Below are positions 1 through 5,003 of a stretch of DNA of 5,003 nt, one piece after another. A program made the position numbers and the translations under genes. Position 1 is the stretch's first letter. The number at the start of each line of letters is the position of its first letter. The notes below the pieces were generated by a model, which was not told the origin of the DNA, did no database searches, and saw only the letters and a program-made list of their open reading frames with translations. This DNA is from Clostridia bacterium (GTDB lineage: Bacteria; Bacillota_A; Clostridia; Oscillospirales; Butyricicoccaceae), in the NCBI GenBank assembly GCA_017421885.1, contig JAFOHJ010000090.1, positions 1 through 5,003 on the forward strand. The letters are read 5' to 3'.

Positions 1-1
1 A

Positions 2-193
2 GAGACAAATATCCTCATATGCATTGTCAATCGCGACCAACTTCCTGTCCTCAGCGATATCGTTAAGGAATACGATGATTCTTTCGCCGTTCTTTCGACG
101 GCGAACGGCGTTATCGGCAACTTCAAGCAGCGCGATATGCACGGCAAGAAGAAAAAAGAGCTTTTCGACAAGGGCGATGCTCAGATAGCCTGA
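2..193 (+). CDS. C-terminal end of a YitT-like membrane protein (DUF2179-like domain), 5' truncated
   Basis: An open frame enters from the left edge and ends at TGA 191-193, giving 63 visible residues. They begin ETNILICIVNRDQLPVL and continue through IVKEYDDSFAV and NGVIGNFKQ to a lysine-rich tail (GKKKKELF). The pattern of a hydrophobic strand, 'VNR..LP.L', 'I.KEYD..FAV' and a final 'V.GNFK' resembles the DUF2179 domain, the cytosolic C-terminal domain of the YitT family of multi-pass membrane proteins. Function in that family is poorly known. The membrane part would lie upstream of the window and cannot be checked, so a stand-alone or differently fused DUF2179 protein is also possible. No terminator follows the stop; the next promoter begins at once, so some read-through into the HD gene is plausible. 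Confidence 0.6.
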   Translation, partial: ETNILICIVNRDQLPVLSDIVKEYDDSFAVLSTANGVIGNFKQRDMHGKKKKELFDKGDAQIA

Positions 194-222
194 TTGACCG
201 GCACATTCTTTTGTGTCATAAT
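194..222 (+). promoter_or_regulatory. Sigma-A-type promoter for the tandem-HD gene
   Basis: A -35 box TTGACC (194-199) and a -10 box CATAAT (217-222) are separated by 17 bases. A TG at 214-215 one base before the -10 makes an extended -10. Each hexamer differs from consensus by one base. Transcription would start near 229, leaving a leader of about 23 bases that contains the ribosome site AGGGAGGA (237-244), eight bases before the ATG at 252. The -35 box touches the stop codon of the preceding gene. Confidence 0.72.
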
Positions 223-251
223 ATCTATATGAATACAGGGAGGACGGCAGC

Positions 252-1247
252 ATGACATATACAGAACTCACCAAAAAGGCCATGAAAATATGCTTTGAGG
301 CACATAAGCATCAGCTCGACAAGAGTGGGATGCCCTATGTTTTTCATCCGTTTCATCTTGCCGAGCAGCTTGATGGGGAATATGAAGTCTGTGCCGCGCT
401 GCTCCATGATGTTATGGAAGACACCGGAGCTTCTCCCGATGACCTGCGTCAGGCCGGCATCCCCGAAGCTGTTATTGATGCACTTCTACTGTTGACCCAC
501 GATAAAAGTGTGCCTTATCTTGAATATGTGGCGAAAATCGGAGACAACCCCATCGCAAGAGCGGTCAAGCTGGCCGATCTGAGGCATAACAGCGATCTTT
601 CAAGGCTGGACAAAGTGACCGAGAACGACAGAAACAGAGTACTTAAGTATAAACAGGCTATTGAGATCCTCGGAGGAGAGGCTGAGGACGACCTTGTGAG
701 CAGGGCGGCTTCATTTGCTGCAAAGGCCCATGCCGGGATGAAGCGCAAGGGAAGCGGACTGCCCTATATCCTGCATCCTTTTGAGGCTGCATCTATTGTG
801 GGCACCATGACCGATGATTGCGAGGTCATTGCAGCGGCAATACTCCACGATGTTGTGGAAGACACTCACTTCACTCTTTCCGATATCGAGGCAAGGTTCG
901 GCAGCCGTGTTGCGGCGCTGGTGGGAGTCGAGTCAGAAAACAAGCGTGAGGGGATCCCTCCCGAGCAGACATGGAGGGTCAGGAAAGAAGAGGCCATCGA
1001 GAGACTCAGAAACTGCGGCGATGCTGCGGCAAAGATGATCCTTCTGGGTGACAAACTTTCAAATATGCGCTCCTTTGCCCGTGACTATAAGGTGCAGGGA
1101 GATGCACTCTGGCAGCATTTTAATCAGAAAGATCCGGAAATGCATGGCTGGTACTACCGTACTATTGCCGAGCTTATGCCCGAGCTGCGCGATACCGATG
1201 CATGGAGGGAATATGATGCCCTCGTTCGTCAGGTGTTTGGAAAATAA
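252..1247 (+). CDS. Tandem HD-domain phosphohydrolase, RelA/SpoT (Mesh1-like) hydrolase type
   Basis: This 331-residue soluble protein has two HD domains. The first (about 5-140) shows H32 in VFHPF, HD at 52-53 with E56-D57 in HDVMEDT, and D109 with N113 in LADLRHNSD. The second (about 150-285) shows H175 in ILHPF, HD at 199-200 with E203-D204 in HDVVEDT, the RelA-like stretch LSDIEARFGSRVAALV (209-224), and D267 with N271 in LGDKLSNMR. These match the metal ligands and ED pair of the Mn-dependent (p)ppGpp 3'-pyrophosphohydrolase domain of Rel/SpoT and Mesh1. No synthetase, TGS or ACT domain is present. The likely role is hydrolysis of (p)ppGpp or a related nucleotide; the substrate is inferred, not shown. 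A tail of about 45 residues (HGWYYRTIAELMPEL) follows. The start is supported by AGGGAGGA eight bases upstream and a promoter at 194-222. The gene stands alone, with its own terminator, and ends in three consecutive in-frame TAA codons (1245-1253). Confidence 0.88.
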   Translation: MTYTELTKKAMKICFEAHKHQLDKSGMPYVFHPFHLAEQLDGEYEVCAALLHDVMEDTGASPDDLRQAGIPEAVIDALLLLTHDKSVPYLEYVAKIGDNPIARAVKLADLRHNSDLSRLDKVTENDRNRVLKYKQAIEILGGEAEDDLVSRAASFAAKAHAGMKRKGSGLPYILHPFEAASIVGTMTDDCEVIAAAILHDVVEDTHFTLSDIEARFGSRVAALVGVESENKREGIPPEQTWRVRKEEAIERLRNCGDAAAKMILLGDKLSNMRSFARDYKVQGDALWQHFNQKDPEMHGWYYRTIAELMPELRDTDAWREYDALVRQVFGK

Positions 1248-1251
1248 TAAT

Positions 1252-1279
1252 AAGGCTGCCTTCGGGCAGCTTTTATTTA
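1252..1279 (+). terminator. Intrinsic terminator after the tandem-HD gene
   Basis: A stem GCTGCC (1255-1260) and GGCAGC (1265-1270) closes a TTCG tetraloop with the stable C(UUCG)G closing pair. The stem can extend by AAG against TTT (1252-1254 with 1271-1273). It is followed by a T-rich run, TTTTATTTAT. It begins four bases after the first stop codon. Confidence 0.9.
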
Positions 1280-1292
1280 TAGATATAATTTA

Positions 1293-1322
1293 TTGGACAA
1301 AAACCTTTTGCTGTGTTAGGCT
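1293..1322 (+). promoter_or_regulatory. Probable promoter for the HAD-like gene
   Basis: TTGGAC (1293-1298) could serve as a -35 box and TAGGCT (1317-1322) as a -10 box, with an 18-base spacer and a TG at 1314-1315 forming an extended -10. The match is moderate. An alternative is the perfect TATAAT at 1284-1289, but its -35 position would fall on TTCGGG inside the terminator hairpin. A promoter somewhere in 1280-1340 is likely because the preceding gene ends at a strong terminator; which one is used is uncertain. Confidence 0.45.
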
Positions 1323-1341
1323 GACAGTAAATAAAGATTAT

Positions 1342-1346
1342 AGGAG
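1342..1346 (+). promoter_or_regulatory. Ribosome binding site that fixes the HAD-like gene start
   Basis: AGGAG lies seven bases before the ATG at 1354. The same frame is open far upstream (to 1048), but that stretch overlaps the HD gene in another frame and crosses a terminator. This site decides in favour of the 155-residue product. Confidence 0.85.
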
Positions 1347-1353
1347 AACAGAT

Positions 1354-1821
1354 ATGATCAGAATAGAGATACCCGGCCGCGAGGCCCTTGAAATCAGCCA
1401 TGTTGTCCTTGACTATAATGGCACCATTGCCGTAGACGGCATTCTGGCAGAGGGAATAGACGAGAGGATAAAGAAGCTGAGAGAACAAGTGGAAATCCAT
1501 GTTCTGACTGCCGATACCTACGGCACGGTGAGGGCACAGTGTGCTCATCTTCCGGTGAATGTCCACACCTTCCCCCGCGAGGGAGCAGGACTTTGCAAGC
1601 TTGAGATCGTCGAGGGCCTTGAGGGCGGCGTTGTGTGCTTCGGCAACGGCTTTAACGATATTCCCATGTTTGACAAGGCCGATCTTGCGGTGGCCGTTCT
1701 GCTGGGCGAGGGAATGCATGCCGGACTCCTGAGTCACGCCGATATATTCGTAAAGAATATCACCGACGGCCTCGACCTGCTGCTGAAGCCCGACCATATC
1801 AGAGCCGATCTGAGAAATTGA
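1354..1821 (+). CDS. HAD-superfamily protein, soluble P-type ATPase-like (COG4087 type)
   Basis: This 155-residue cytosolic protein has a compact HAD fold with no cap domain of any size. Motif I is DYNGT (20-24), with D20 as the expected phosphorylated aspartate. Motif II is the Thr or Asp region of LTADTYG (51-57), a candidate motif III lysine is K82, and motif IV is GNGFNDIPM (97-105) with N101-D102 like the GDGxND of P-type ATPases. The opening (IRIEIPGREALEI), the Asn at the second position after the nucleophile, and the ending LLLKP (142-146) recall the family called soluble P-type ATPase. That family corresponds to the phosphorylation domain of P-type pumps without membrane helices, and its physiological substrate is unknown to me. 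Classical HAD phosphatases carry Asp where this has N22, so ordinary phosphatase activity should not be assumed. The gene appears monocistronic and converges on pncB. Confidence 0.85.
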   Translation: MIRIEIPGREALEISHVVLDYNGTIAVDGILAEGIDERIKKLREQVEIHVLTADTYGTVRAQCAHLPVNVHTFPREGAGLCKLEIVEGLEGGVVCFGNGFNDIPMFDKADLAVAVLLGEGMHAGLLSHADIFVKNITDGLDLLLKPDHIRADLRN

Positions 1822-1825
1822 TATG

Positions 1826-1855
1826 AAAAAGACTCCCCTCGGGGAGTCTTTTTTT
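1826..1855. terminator. Bidirectional intrinsic terminator between convergent genes
   Basis: The perfect stem GACTCCC (1831-1837) and GGGAGTC (1842-1848) has a four-base loop CTCG. It is flanked by five A (1826-1830) on one side and seven T (1849-1855) on the other. Read rightward it terminates the HAD-like gene, whose stop is at 1819-1821. Read leftward it terminates the pncB operon, whose stop is at 1860-1862 and whose transcript would end in five U. The rightward T tract is longer, so termination may be stronger in that direction. Confidence 0.93.
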
Positions 1856-1859
1856 ACTG

Positions 1860-3305
1860 TTACATGCTCTTTTCCTCAAGCAGCTTGTATTTAACATCCC
1901 AGAGCTTCTTGGAGAGGTCGACATAGTAGGGGTGGGGATTTTCGAAACGGGTGACTTCGCCCCACAGGCGGTATGTGGTATCCTTGCAGTATTCACGGAT
2001 CTCCTTGATATCACGGGGCTCATAAACACACTTGCCCTTGTCGAAGATCTGAACCAGCAGCTCTTCAGCCTGGAAATTATCAAGGGTCTGCTTCTTCCAT
2101 GTATATACGGGGTCAAAGATGGTGTAGGGCTGTGTATCATCGATGATCTCGTCATTAAGAGTGATGACATCGGCGATATAGTGGCCGTCGCGGCGGCTGG
2201 AAAGACGCCACAGCTTCTTGAAGCAGGGGGTTGTGATCTTGCCGACATTCTCCGAAATCTTGATCTTGGGGATGATATTGCCATCCTGATCTTCGATGGC
2301 AACCAGTTTATAAACGCCGCCAAAAACAGGCTCGCTCTTGGAAGTGATGAGGCGTTCGCCGACACCGAAGGAGTTGATCTTGGCGCCCTGCATAAGCAGG
2401 TCGCGGATAAGGAACTCGTCCATCGAGTTGGAAACTACGATGCCGCAATCCTGCATGCCTTCTTCGTCAAGGGTCTCGCGGATGCGCTTACTGAGGTATG
2501 CGATGTCGCCCGAGTCGATACGTACGCCCTTGAGGCGCTTGCCCATAGGTTCGAGGACCTCGCGTGCTGTGCGGATGGCATTGGGAAGGCCTGACTTGAG
2601 GACGTTGTATGTGTCGATGAGCAGGGTGCAGTTGTCGGGGTATGCTTCGGCATAGGTCTTGAAGGCTGTGAACTCGTCGGGGAACATCTGGACCCAGCTG
2701 TGTGCCATAGTGCCCATTGCGGGTGTGCCGTAGAGCTGGTCGGAGAGGACGCAGGCTGTGCCGACCGCGCCGCCGATGTAGGCTGCTCTTGCGCCGAGAA
2801 CAGCACCGTCGGCACCCTGGGCACGTCTGGAGCCGAACTCCATGACAGCGCGGCCGTTGGCTGCACGAACCATACGGTTGGCCTTAGTGGCGATGAGGCT
2901 CTGATGGTTGATGGTCAGAAGGACCATTGTTTCGATGAACTGAGCCTGCATTACGGGGCCGCGGACAACTACCAGAGGCTCGCCGGGGAAGATGGGGCTG
3001 CCTTCGGGAACTGCCCATACATCGCACTTGAACTCGAAGTTCTCGATGTATTCAAGAAACTCTTCACAGAAGAGATTCTTGCTGCGCAGATAGTCGATGT
3101 CTTCCTTGTCGAACTTGAGGTTCTTGAGGTAATCCACCAGCTGCTCGACGCCTGCCATAATGGCGTATCCGCCGCCATCAGGGATCTTGCGGAAGAACAT
3201 ATCAAAATAAGCCGTTGTATCGGCGATGCCGGCCTTGAGATAGCCGTTGGCCATTGTGAACTCGTAGAAGTCGGTCAGCATCGAAAGGTTAGTATGTAAA
3301 CTCAT
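1860..3305 (-). CDS. pncB: Nicotinate phosphoribosyltransferase
   Basis: This 481-residue cytosolic enzyme, of usual length for bacterial members, makes nicotinate mononucleotide from nicotinate and PRPP, coupled to ATP hydrolysis. This is the entry step of the Preiss-Handler route to NAD. Family landmarks in order are LTDFYEFTMANGY (10-22) at the N-terminus, EFGSRRAQG (156-164), MAHSWVQMF (200-208) with H202 as the likely phosphorylated histidine, IDTYN (230-234), RIDSGD (262-267, phosphate binding), and GVGERLITS (314-322) followed by FGGVYKL (328-334). The start is the first ATG in frame; the frame reaches TTG at 3347 but that lies against the upstream stop and has no ribosome site. The site at the chosen start is modest (GTGAG, nine bases upstream), so translation may rely partly on coupling. 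The gene is last in an AlaX-nitroreductase-pncB set, 38 bases after the nitroreductase stop. Confidence 0.96.
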   Translation of the reverse strand: MSLHTNLSMLTDFYEFTMANGYLKAGIADTTAYFDMFFRKIPDGGGYAIMAGVEQLVDYLKNLKFDKEDIDYLRSKNLFCEEFLEYIENFEFKCDVWAVPEGSPIFPGEPLVVVRGPVMQAQFIETMVLLTINHQSLIATKANRMVRAANGRAVMEFGSRRAQGADGAVLGARAAYIGGAVGTACVLSDQLYGTPAMGTMAHSWVQMFPDEFTAFKTYAEAYPDNCTLLIDTYNVLKSGLPNAIRTAREVLEPMGKRLKGVRIDSGDIAYLSKRIRETLDEEGMQDCGIVVSNSMDEFLIRDLLMQGAKINSFGVGERLITSKSEPVFGGVYKLVAIEDQDGNIIPKIKISENVGKITTPCFKKLWRLSSRRDGHYIADVITLNDEIIDDTQPYTIFDPVYTWKKQTLDNFQAEELLVQIFDKGKCVYEPRDIKEIREYCKDTTYRLWGEVTRFENPHPYYVDLSKKLWDVKYKLLEEKSM

Positions 3306-3314
3306 GAAATAAAT

Positions 3315-3319
3315 CTCAC
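3315..3319 (-). promoter_or_regulatory. pncB: Weak ribosome binding site for pncB
   Basis: On the minus strand GTGAG precedes the ATG at 3305 by nine bases. It is weaker than the GGAG-type sites of the other genes here, but it supports ATG 3305 over the TTG at 3347. Confidence 0.55.
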
Positions 3320-3334
3320 TTTCAGATAATTTTA

Positions 3335-3351
3335 AGCTTTGGATCAAAGCT
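3335..3351 (-). repeat. Small inverted repeat in the nitroreductase-pncB junction
   Basis: AGCTTTG and CAAAGCT form a perfect seven-base stem around a three-base loop. On the minus strand the first arm and loop cover the nitroreductase stop codon (TGA, 3346-3344). The stem is followed by TAAAATTATC, not a run of T, so it is not a convincing terminator. It may be a processing or stability hairpin in the operon transcript, or a site of translational control. It could also be chance. Confidence 0.4.
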
Positions 3352-4249
3352 CAATCTTGCCGTCTTTAAGGATGCGTGTAGGGAACATATCCTGTGCCTT
3401 CATCATCTCGAGGATATGGCCGCCGGTGTTGTAGTTGTCAACGGCATGATAATGGTAGGCGAAACGGCGCTGGACTTCGGTGATATATCCGCGTTCGAGA
3501 GCATGAGTAATGATCTGCTCGGTCTCTTCGGGAGAATATGTAGTCAGCAGGCCGCGGCGGATCTTATCGACCATGGCTGCACGGGGATCGGGTCTCGAGG
3601 GGAAGGGGAGAGTGATACCCTCATACTTCTCGTCATATGCGCGGTAGAGGTCTTCGGTGTCCATATCAGGGTATCTTCCCTCGAATACCATATAATTCTT
3701 TTCCAGCTTGCGGCGCTTGGCAGGCAGATCCTTGGCATAACCGAGGGTCAGAACCACCATGGGATATACACGCTTGGGCAGATTGTACATCTCGGCGATC
3801 TCGGCGCCGGAGTGCATGGCCGTGCCAATGAAGCAGGAACCGATGCCCAGCATGTGTGCGGCTGTTTCGGCGGTCTGTGCGGCGCACATAACATCTTCAA
3901 GGCCGGTGACAAAGTGCATCCAGCTGTCGTGGCAGTTGAAGGGAGCCTTGCGCTCGGCAGCATAAACGCCAAGCTTGTGCCAGTCGAGCAGGAATATGAG
4001 GTTGACGGCGGCTTTGCCCAGGAAGGGCTGCTTTGTGCAGAGCTCGCCCAGCTTTTTGCTTCTTTCGGGGTCGCGCTCAACGATCACCGAAACCGGCTGA
4101 AGGTTGCCGGCAGTAGCACAATTGACAACGGCATCAAGAATTGCATCGAGGTCCTCCTGAGGGATGGGCTTGTCCTGAAAGTTTCTTACCGACTGTCTGT
4201 CCTGCATATGCCTTACAGCTTCAAGACCGATATTTCTCTCAATACTCAT
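3344..4249 (-). CDS. Nitroreductase-family FMN oxidoreductase with C-terminal extension
   Basis: This 301-residue protein has a nitroreductase fold in about residues 10-187. Landmarks are RQSVRNFQDKPIP (18-30), the N-terminal FMN-phosphate motif with R18, S20 and R22; ATAGNLQPVSVIV (45-57), the flavin-facing loop; GIGSCFIGTA (135-144); LPKRVYPMVVLTLGYA (157-172); and the basic KRRK (178-181), another expected FMN-phosphate contact. Such enzymes use FMN and NAD(P)H to reduce nitro, quinone, flavin or other acceptors; the natural substrate cannot be read from sequence. Residues 188-301 extend beyond the usual 170-220 residue core and contain helical, charged segments plus an aromatic, His-rich stretch (RRFAYHYHAVDNYN, 261-274). 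No Cys-rich ferredoxin motif is present. The start is supported by AAAGGAG eight bases upstream. The gene sits 14 bases after the AlaX-like gene and precedes pncB. Confidence 0.88.
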   Translation of the reverse strand: MSIERNIGLEAVRHMQDRQSVRNFQDKPIPQEDLDAILDAVVNCATAGNLQPVSVIVERDPERSKKLGELCTKQPFLGKAAVNLIFLLDWHKLGVYAAERKAPFNCHDSWMHFVTGLEDVMCAAQTAETAAHMLGIGSCFIGTAMHSGAEIAEMYNLPKRVYPMVVLTLGYAKDLPAKRRKLEKNYMVFEGRYPDMDTEDLYRAYDEKYEGITLPFPSRPDPRAAMVDKIRRGLLTTYSPEETEQIITHALERGYITEVQRRFAYHYHAVDNYNTGGHILEMMKAQDMFPTRILKDGKIEL

Positions 4250-4256
4250 TTTATCT

Positions 4257-4264
4257 GCTCCTTT
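4257..4264 (-). promoter_or_regulatory. Ribosome binding site of the nitroreductase gene
   Basis: AAAGGAGC on the minus strand lies eight bases before the ATG at 4249 and touches the last base of the upstream gene's stop codon (TGA, 4266-4264). This placement supports co-transcription and possible translational coupling of the two genes. Confidence 0.8.
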
Positions 4265-5003
4265 CAGTTGGCTGCATTAACTGCGTCATTACGGATATCT
4301 TCAAAGGCCTTCAGGACGGCCTCGTGAGCCGCATCGGTGAAGGTGGGAAACATACCCTGAGCGAGAACGGGGCTTCCGCCGCCGCGTCCGCCATGGTCGG
4401 CCATAAGCTTCTTGACATATGCGCCGAGGTCGGGCTCCTTGGGGCCCTTGGCGCGCATGAAAATGAGCGAGCCCTCCTGCTCGTCGCAGGCACAGAGGAC
4501 AACGGTAGCCTTCTTCTCCTTGACAAGGCGGGATGCGACCGATCTCAGGGTATTGGTGTCGTAATAGTCATTGATGAAGTCTGTGATAAAGGGGCGTCCT
4601 CCGATGTTTTCGGATATCGAGAGGAAATAGTTGTAATAAAGAGTCTCTATGCGGTTATGATAAGCCTCGAGGGTAGCCTTTGCACCCATCAGTGCCTTTG
4701 CGGTGCTTTCGGCTGCTTCGGGCAGCTCGTGGGACCACTCTATACCCAGCGACTGCTGAGCCGACATGAGGTAGAGGGTGCGGTTCTCCAGCTCGGCCTC
4801 GGCATCGGCTCCGGCCTTGAAATAGATCCTGAACAGGCCGCGAACATCCTTCGTACCGGTGATGACGATGTGCCTGAGCTCGCCGGTAGAGCGGCAGTGG
4901 CAGCCGCCGCAGTCATTTATGTCAAAACCTTCGATTTCAACAAAGCGGATCATATCATGAGGCGTGATCTTGCCGCGGTATTTTACCTTCTGTGCCTCTT
5001 CGG
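4264..5003 (-). CDS. Alanyl-tRNA editing protein, AlaX-like with DHHA1 domain, 5' truncated
   Basis: The frame enters from the right edge with no stop, giving 245 visible residues; the Met at 4953 is internal, preceded in frame by YRGKITPHD. Numbering from that Met, the end of the second additional domain (SAD) of the editing module shows DCGGCHCRSTGEL (14-26), with the C and H of the CxxxH zinc pair at C15 and H19. A helical, probably coiled segment follows (about 75-115). A DHHA1 domain closes the protein, with VVLCACDEQEG (150-160) and the glycine-rich GGRGGGSPVLAQG (189-201). The HxxxH half of the zinc site would be upstream. Long AlaX proteins hydrolyse mischarged tRNA-Ala (Ser or Gly) in trans. 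The C-terminus of alanyl-tRNA synthetase has the same order of domains, but the usual GVRRIEAVTG stretch is absent here, which favours AlaX. It is the first visible gene of the minus-strand operon. Confidence 0.85.
   Translation of the reverse strand, partial: EEAQKVKYRGKITPHDMIRFVEIEGFDINDCGGCHCRSTGELRHIVITGTKDVRGLFRIYFKAGADAEAELENRTLYLMSAQQSLGIEWSHELPEAAESTAKALMGAKATLEAYHNRIETLYYNYFLSISENIGGRPFITDFINDYYDTNTLRSVASRLVKEKKATVVLCACDEQEGSLIFMRAKGPKEPDLGAYVKKLMADHGGRGGGSPVLAQGMFPTFTDAAHEAVLKAFEDIRNDAVNAAN

Noticed and set aside
1048..1353. Upstream in-frame extension of the HAD-like protein by 102 codons
   Set aside because: It overlaps the HD gene in another frame, runs through a terminator, and shows no domain; AGGAG before ATG 1354 and the family-like N-terminus mark the true start.
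1273..1797. Open frame of 174 codons on the minus strand opposite the HAD-like gene
   Set aside because: The plus-strand gene has HAD motifs and a good ribosome site; the antisense frame has neither and would cross the first terminator.
1932..2594. Open frame of 220 codons on the plus strand opposite pncB
   Set aside because: It is a shadow of pncB codons with no initiation signal; pncB itself is unambiguous.
2700..3299. Open frame of 199 codons on the plus strand opposite the 5' part of pncB
   Set aside because: Antisense shadow with no ribosome site or recognisable domain.
3306..3357. Possible internal promoter for pncB on the minus strand (TAAAAT at 3329-3334)
   Set aside because: No adequate -35 box is found at 16-18 bases upstream; the hexamers available are weak or badly spaced.
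3416..4327. Open frame of 303 codons on the plus strand opposite the nitroreductase gene
   Set aside because: It lies antisense to a gene with clear family motifs, has no ribosome site, and its product matches no family I recognise. Long antisense frames arise from codon bias in GC-moderate genes.
4264..5003. C-terminus of alanyl-tRNA synthetase (alaS) instead of AlaX
   Set aside because: The distance from the CxxxH motif to the end is similar, but the conserved GVRRIEAVTG stretch after the SAD is missing and GLFRIYFKAG is more like long AlaX proteins. It is kept only as an alternative because the N-terminus is outside the window.
1..5003. A defence, mobile or other novel multi-gene system
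   Set aside because: All space is filled by recognisable metabolic or housekeeping families. There are no transposase, integrase, repeat-array or toxin-antitoxin signatures, and no abrupt change in composition was apparent by eye.

Overview
The window looks like chromosomal housekeeping DNA from a Gram-positive anaerobe of the Clostridia, possibly a Ruminococcaceae or Lachnospiraceae type. The signs are strong GGAG-type ribosome sites, short hairpin-plus-T terminators, sigma-A-like promoters, and protein families that resemble clostridial members (a YitT-like tail, a double RelA/SpoT-type HD protein, a soluble P-type ATPase-like HAD protein, an AlaX-type editing protein). The assignment rests on family resemblance from memory, not on a search.

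Left half, plus strand. The window opens with the last 63 codons of a protein ending in a DUF2179-like domain (YitT family). A good promoter starts on the base after its stop codon. It drives a 331-residue protein with two tandem HD phosphohydrolase domains of the (p)ppGpp-hydrolase type and no visible synthetase domain. That gene ends in three consecutive in-frame TAA codons and a UUCG-loop terminator. A second transcription unit follows, with its own weaker promoter, encoding a 155-residue HAD-fold protein related to soluble P-type ATPase-like proteins. It ends at a hairpin with A and T tracts on both sides, which can terminate transcription from either direction.

Right half, minus strand. 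Three genes run toward that shared terminator in operon-like spacing. Transcription order is an alanyl-tRNA editing (AlaX-like) protein whose 5' end lies beyond the window, then a 301-residue nitroreductase-family flavoprotein with a C-terminal extension of about 110 residues, then nicotinate phosphoribosyltransferase (pncB, 481 residues). The gaps are 14 and 38 bases. The second gap holds a small hairpin that overlaps the nitroreductase stop codon. The operon promoter is outside the window.

Functionally the window joins probable alarmone or nucleotide hydrolysis, a small HAD enzyme, tRNA proofreading, a flavin oxidoreductase and NAD salvage. No mobile element, CRISPR array, tRNA, rRNA or defence system is visible, and there is no gene-free stretch longer than about 110 bases. 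The points most worth a second look are the tandem HD architecture, the Asn at the usual acid/base position of the HAD protein, the nitroreductase extension, and the nitroreductase-pncB pairing.
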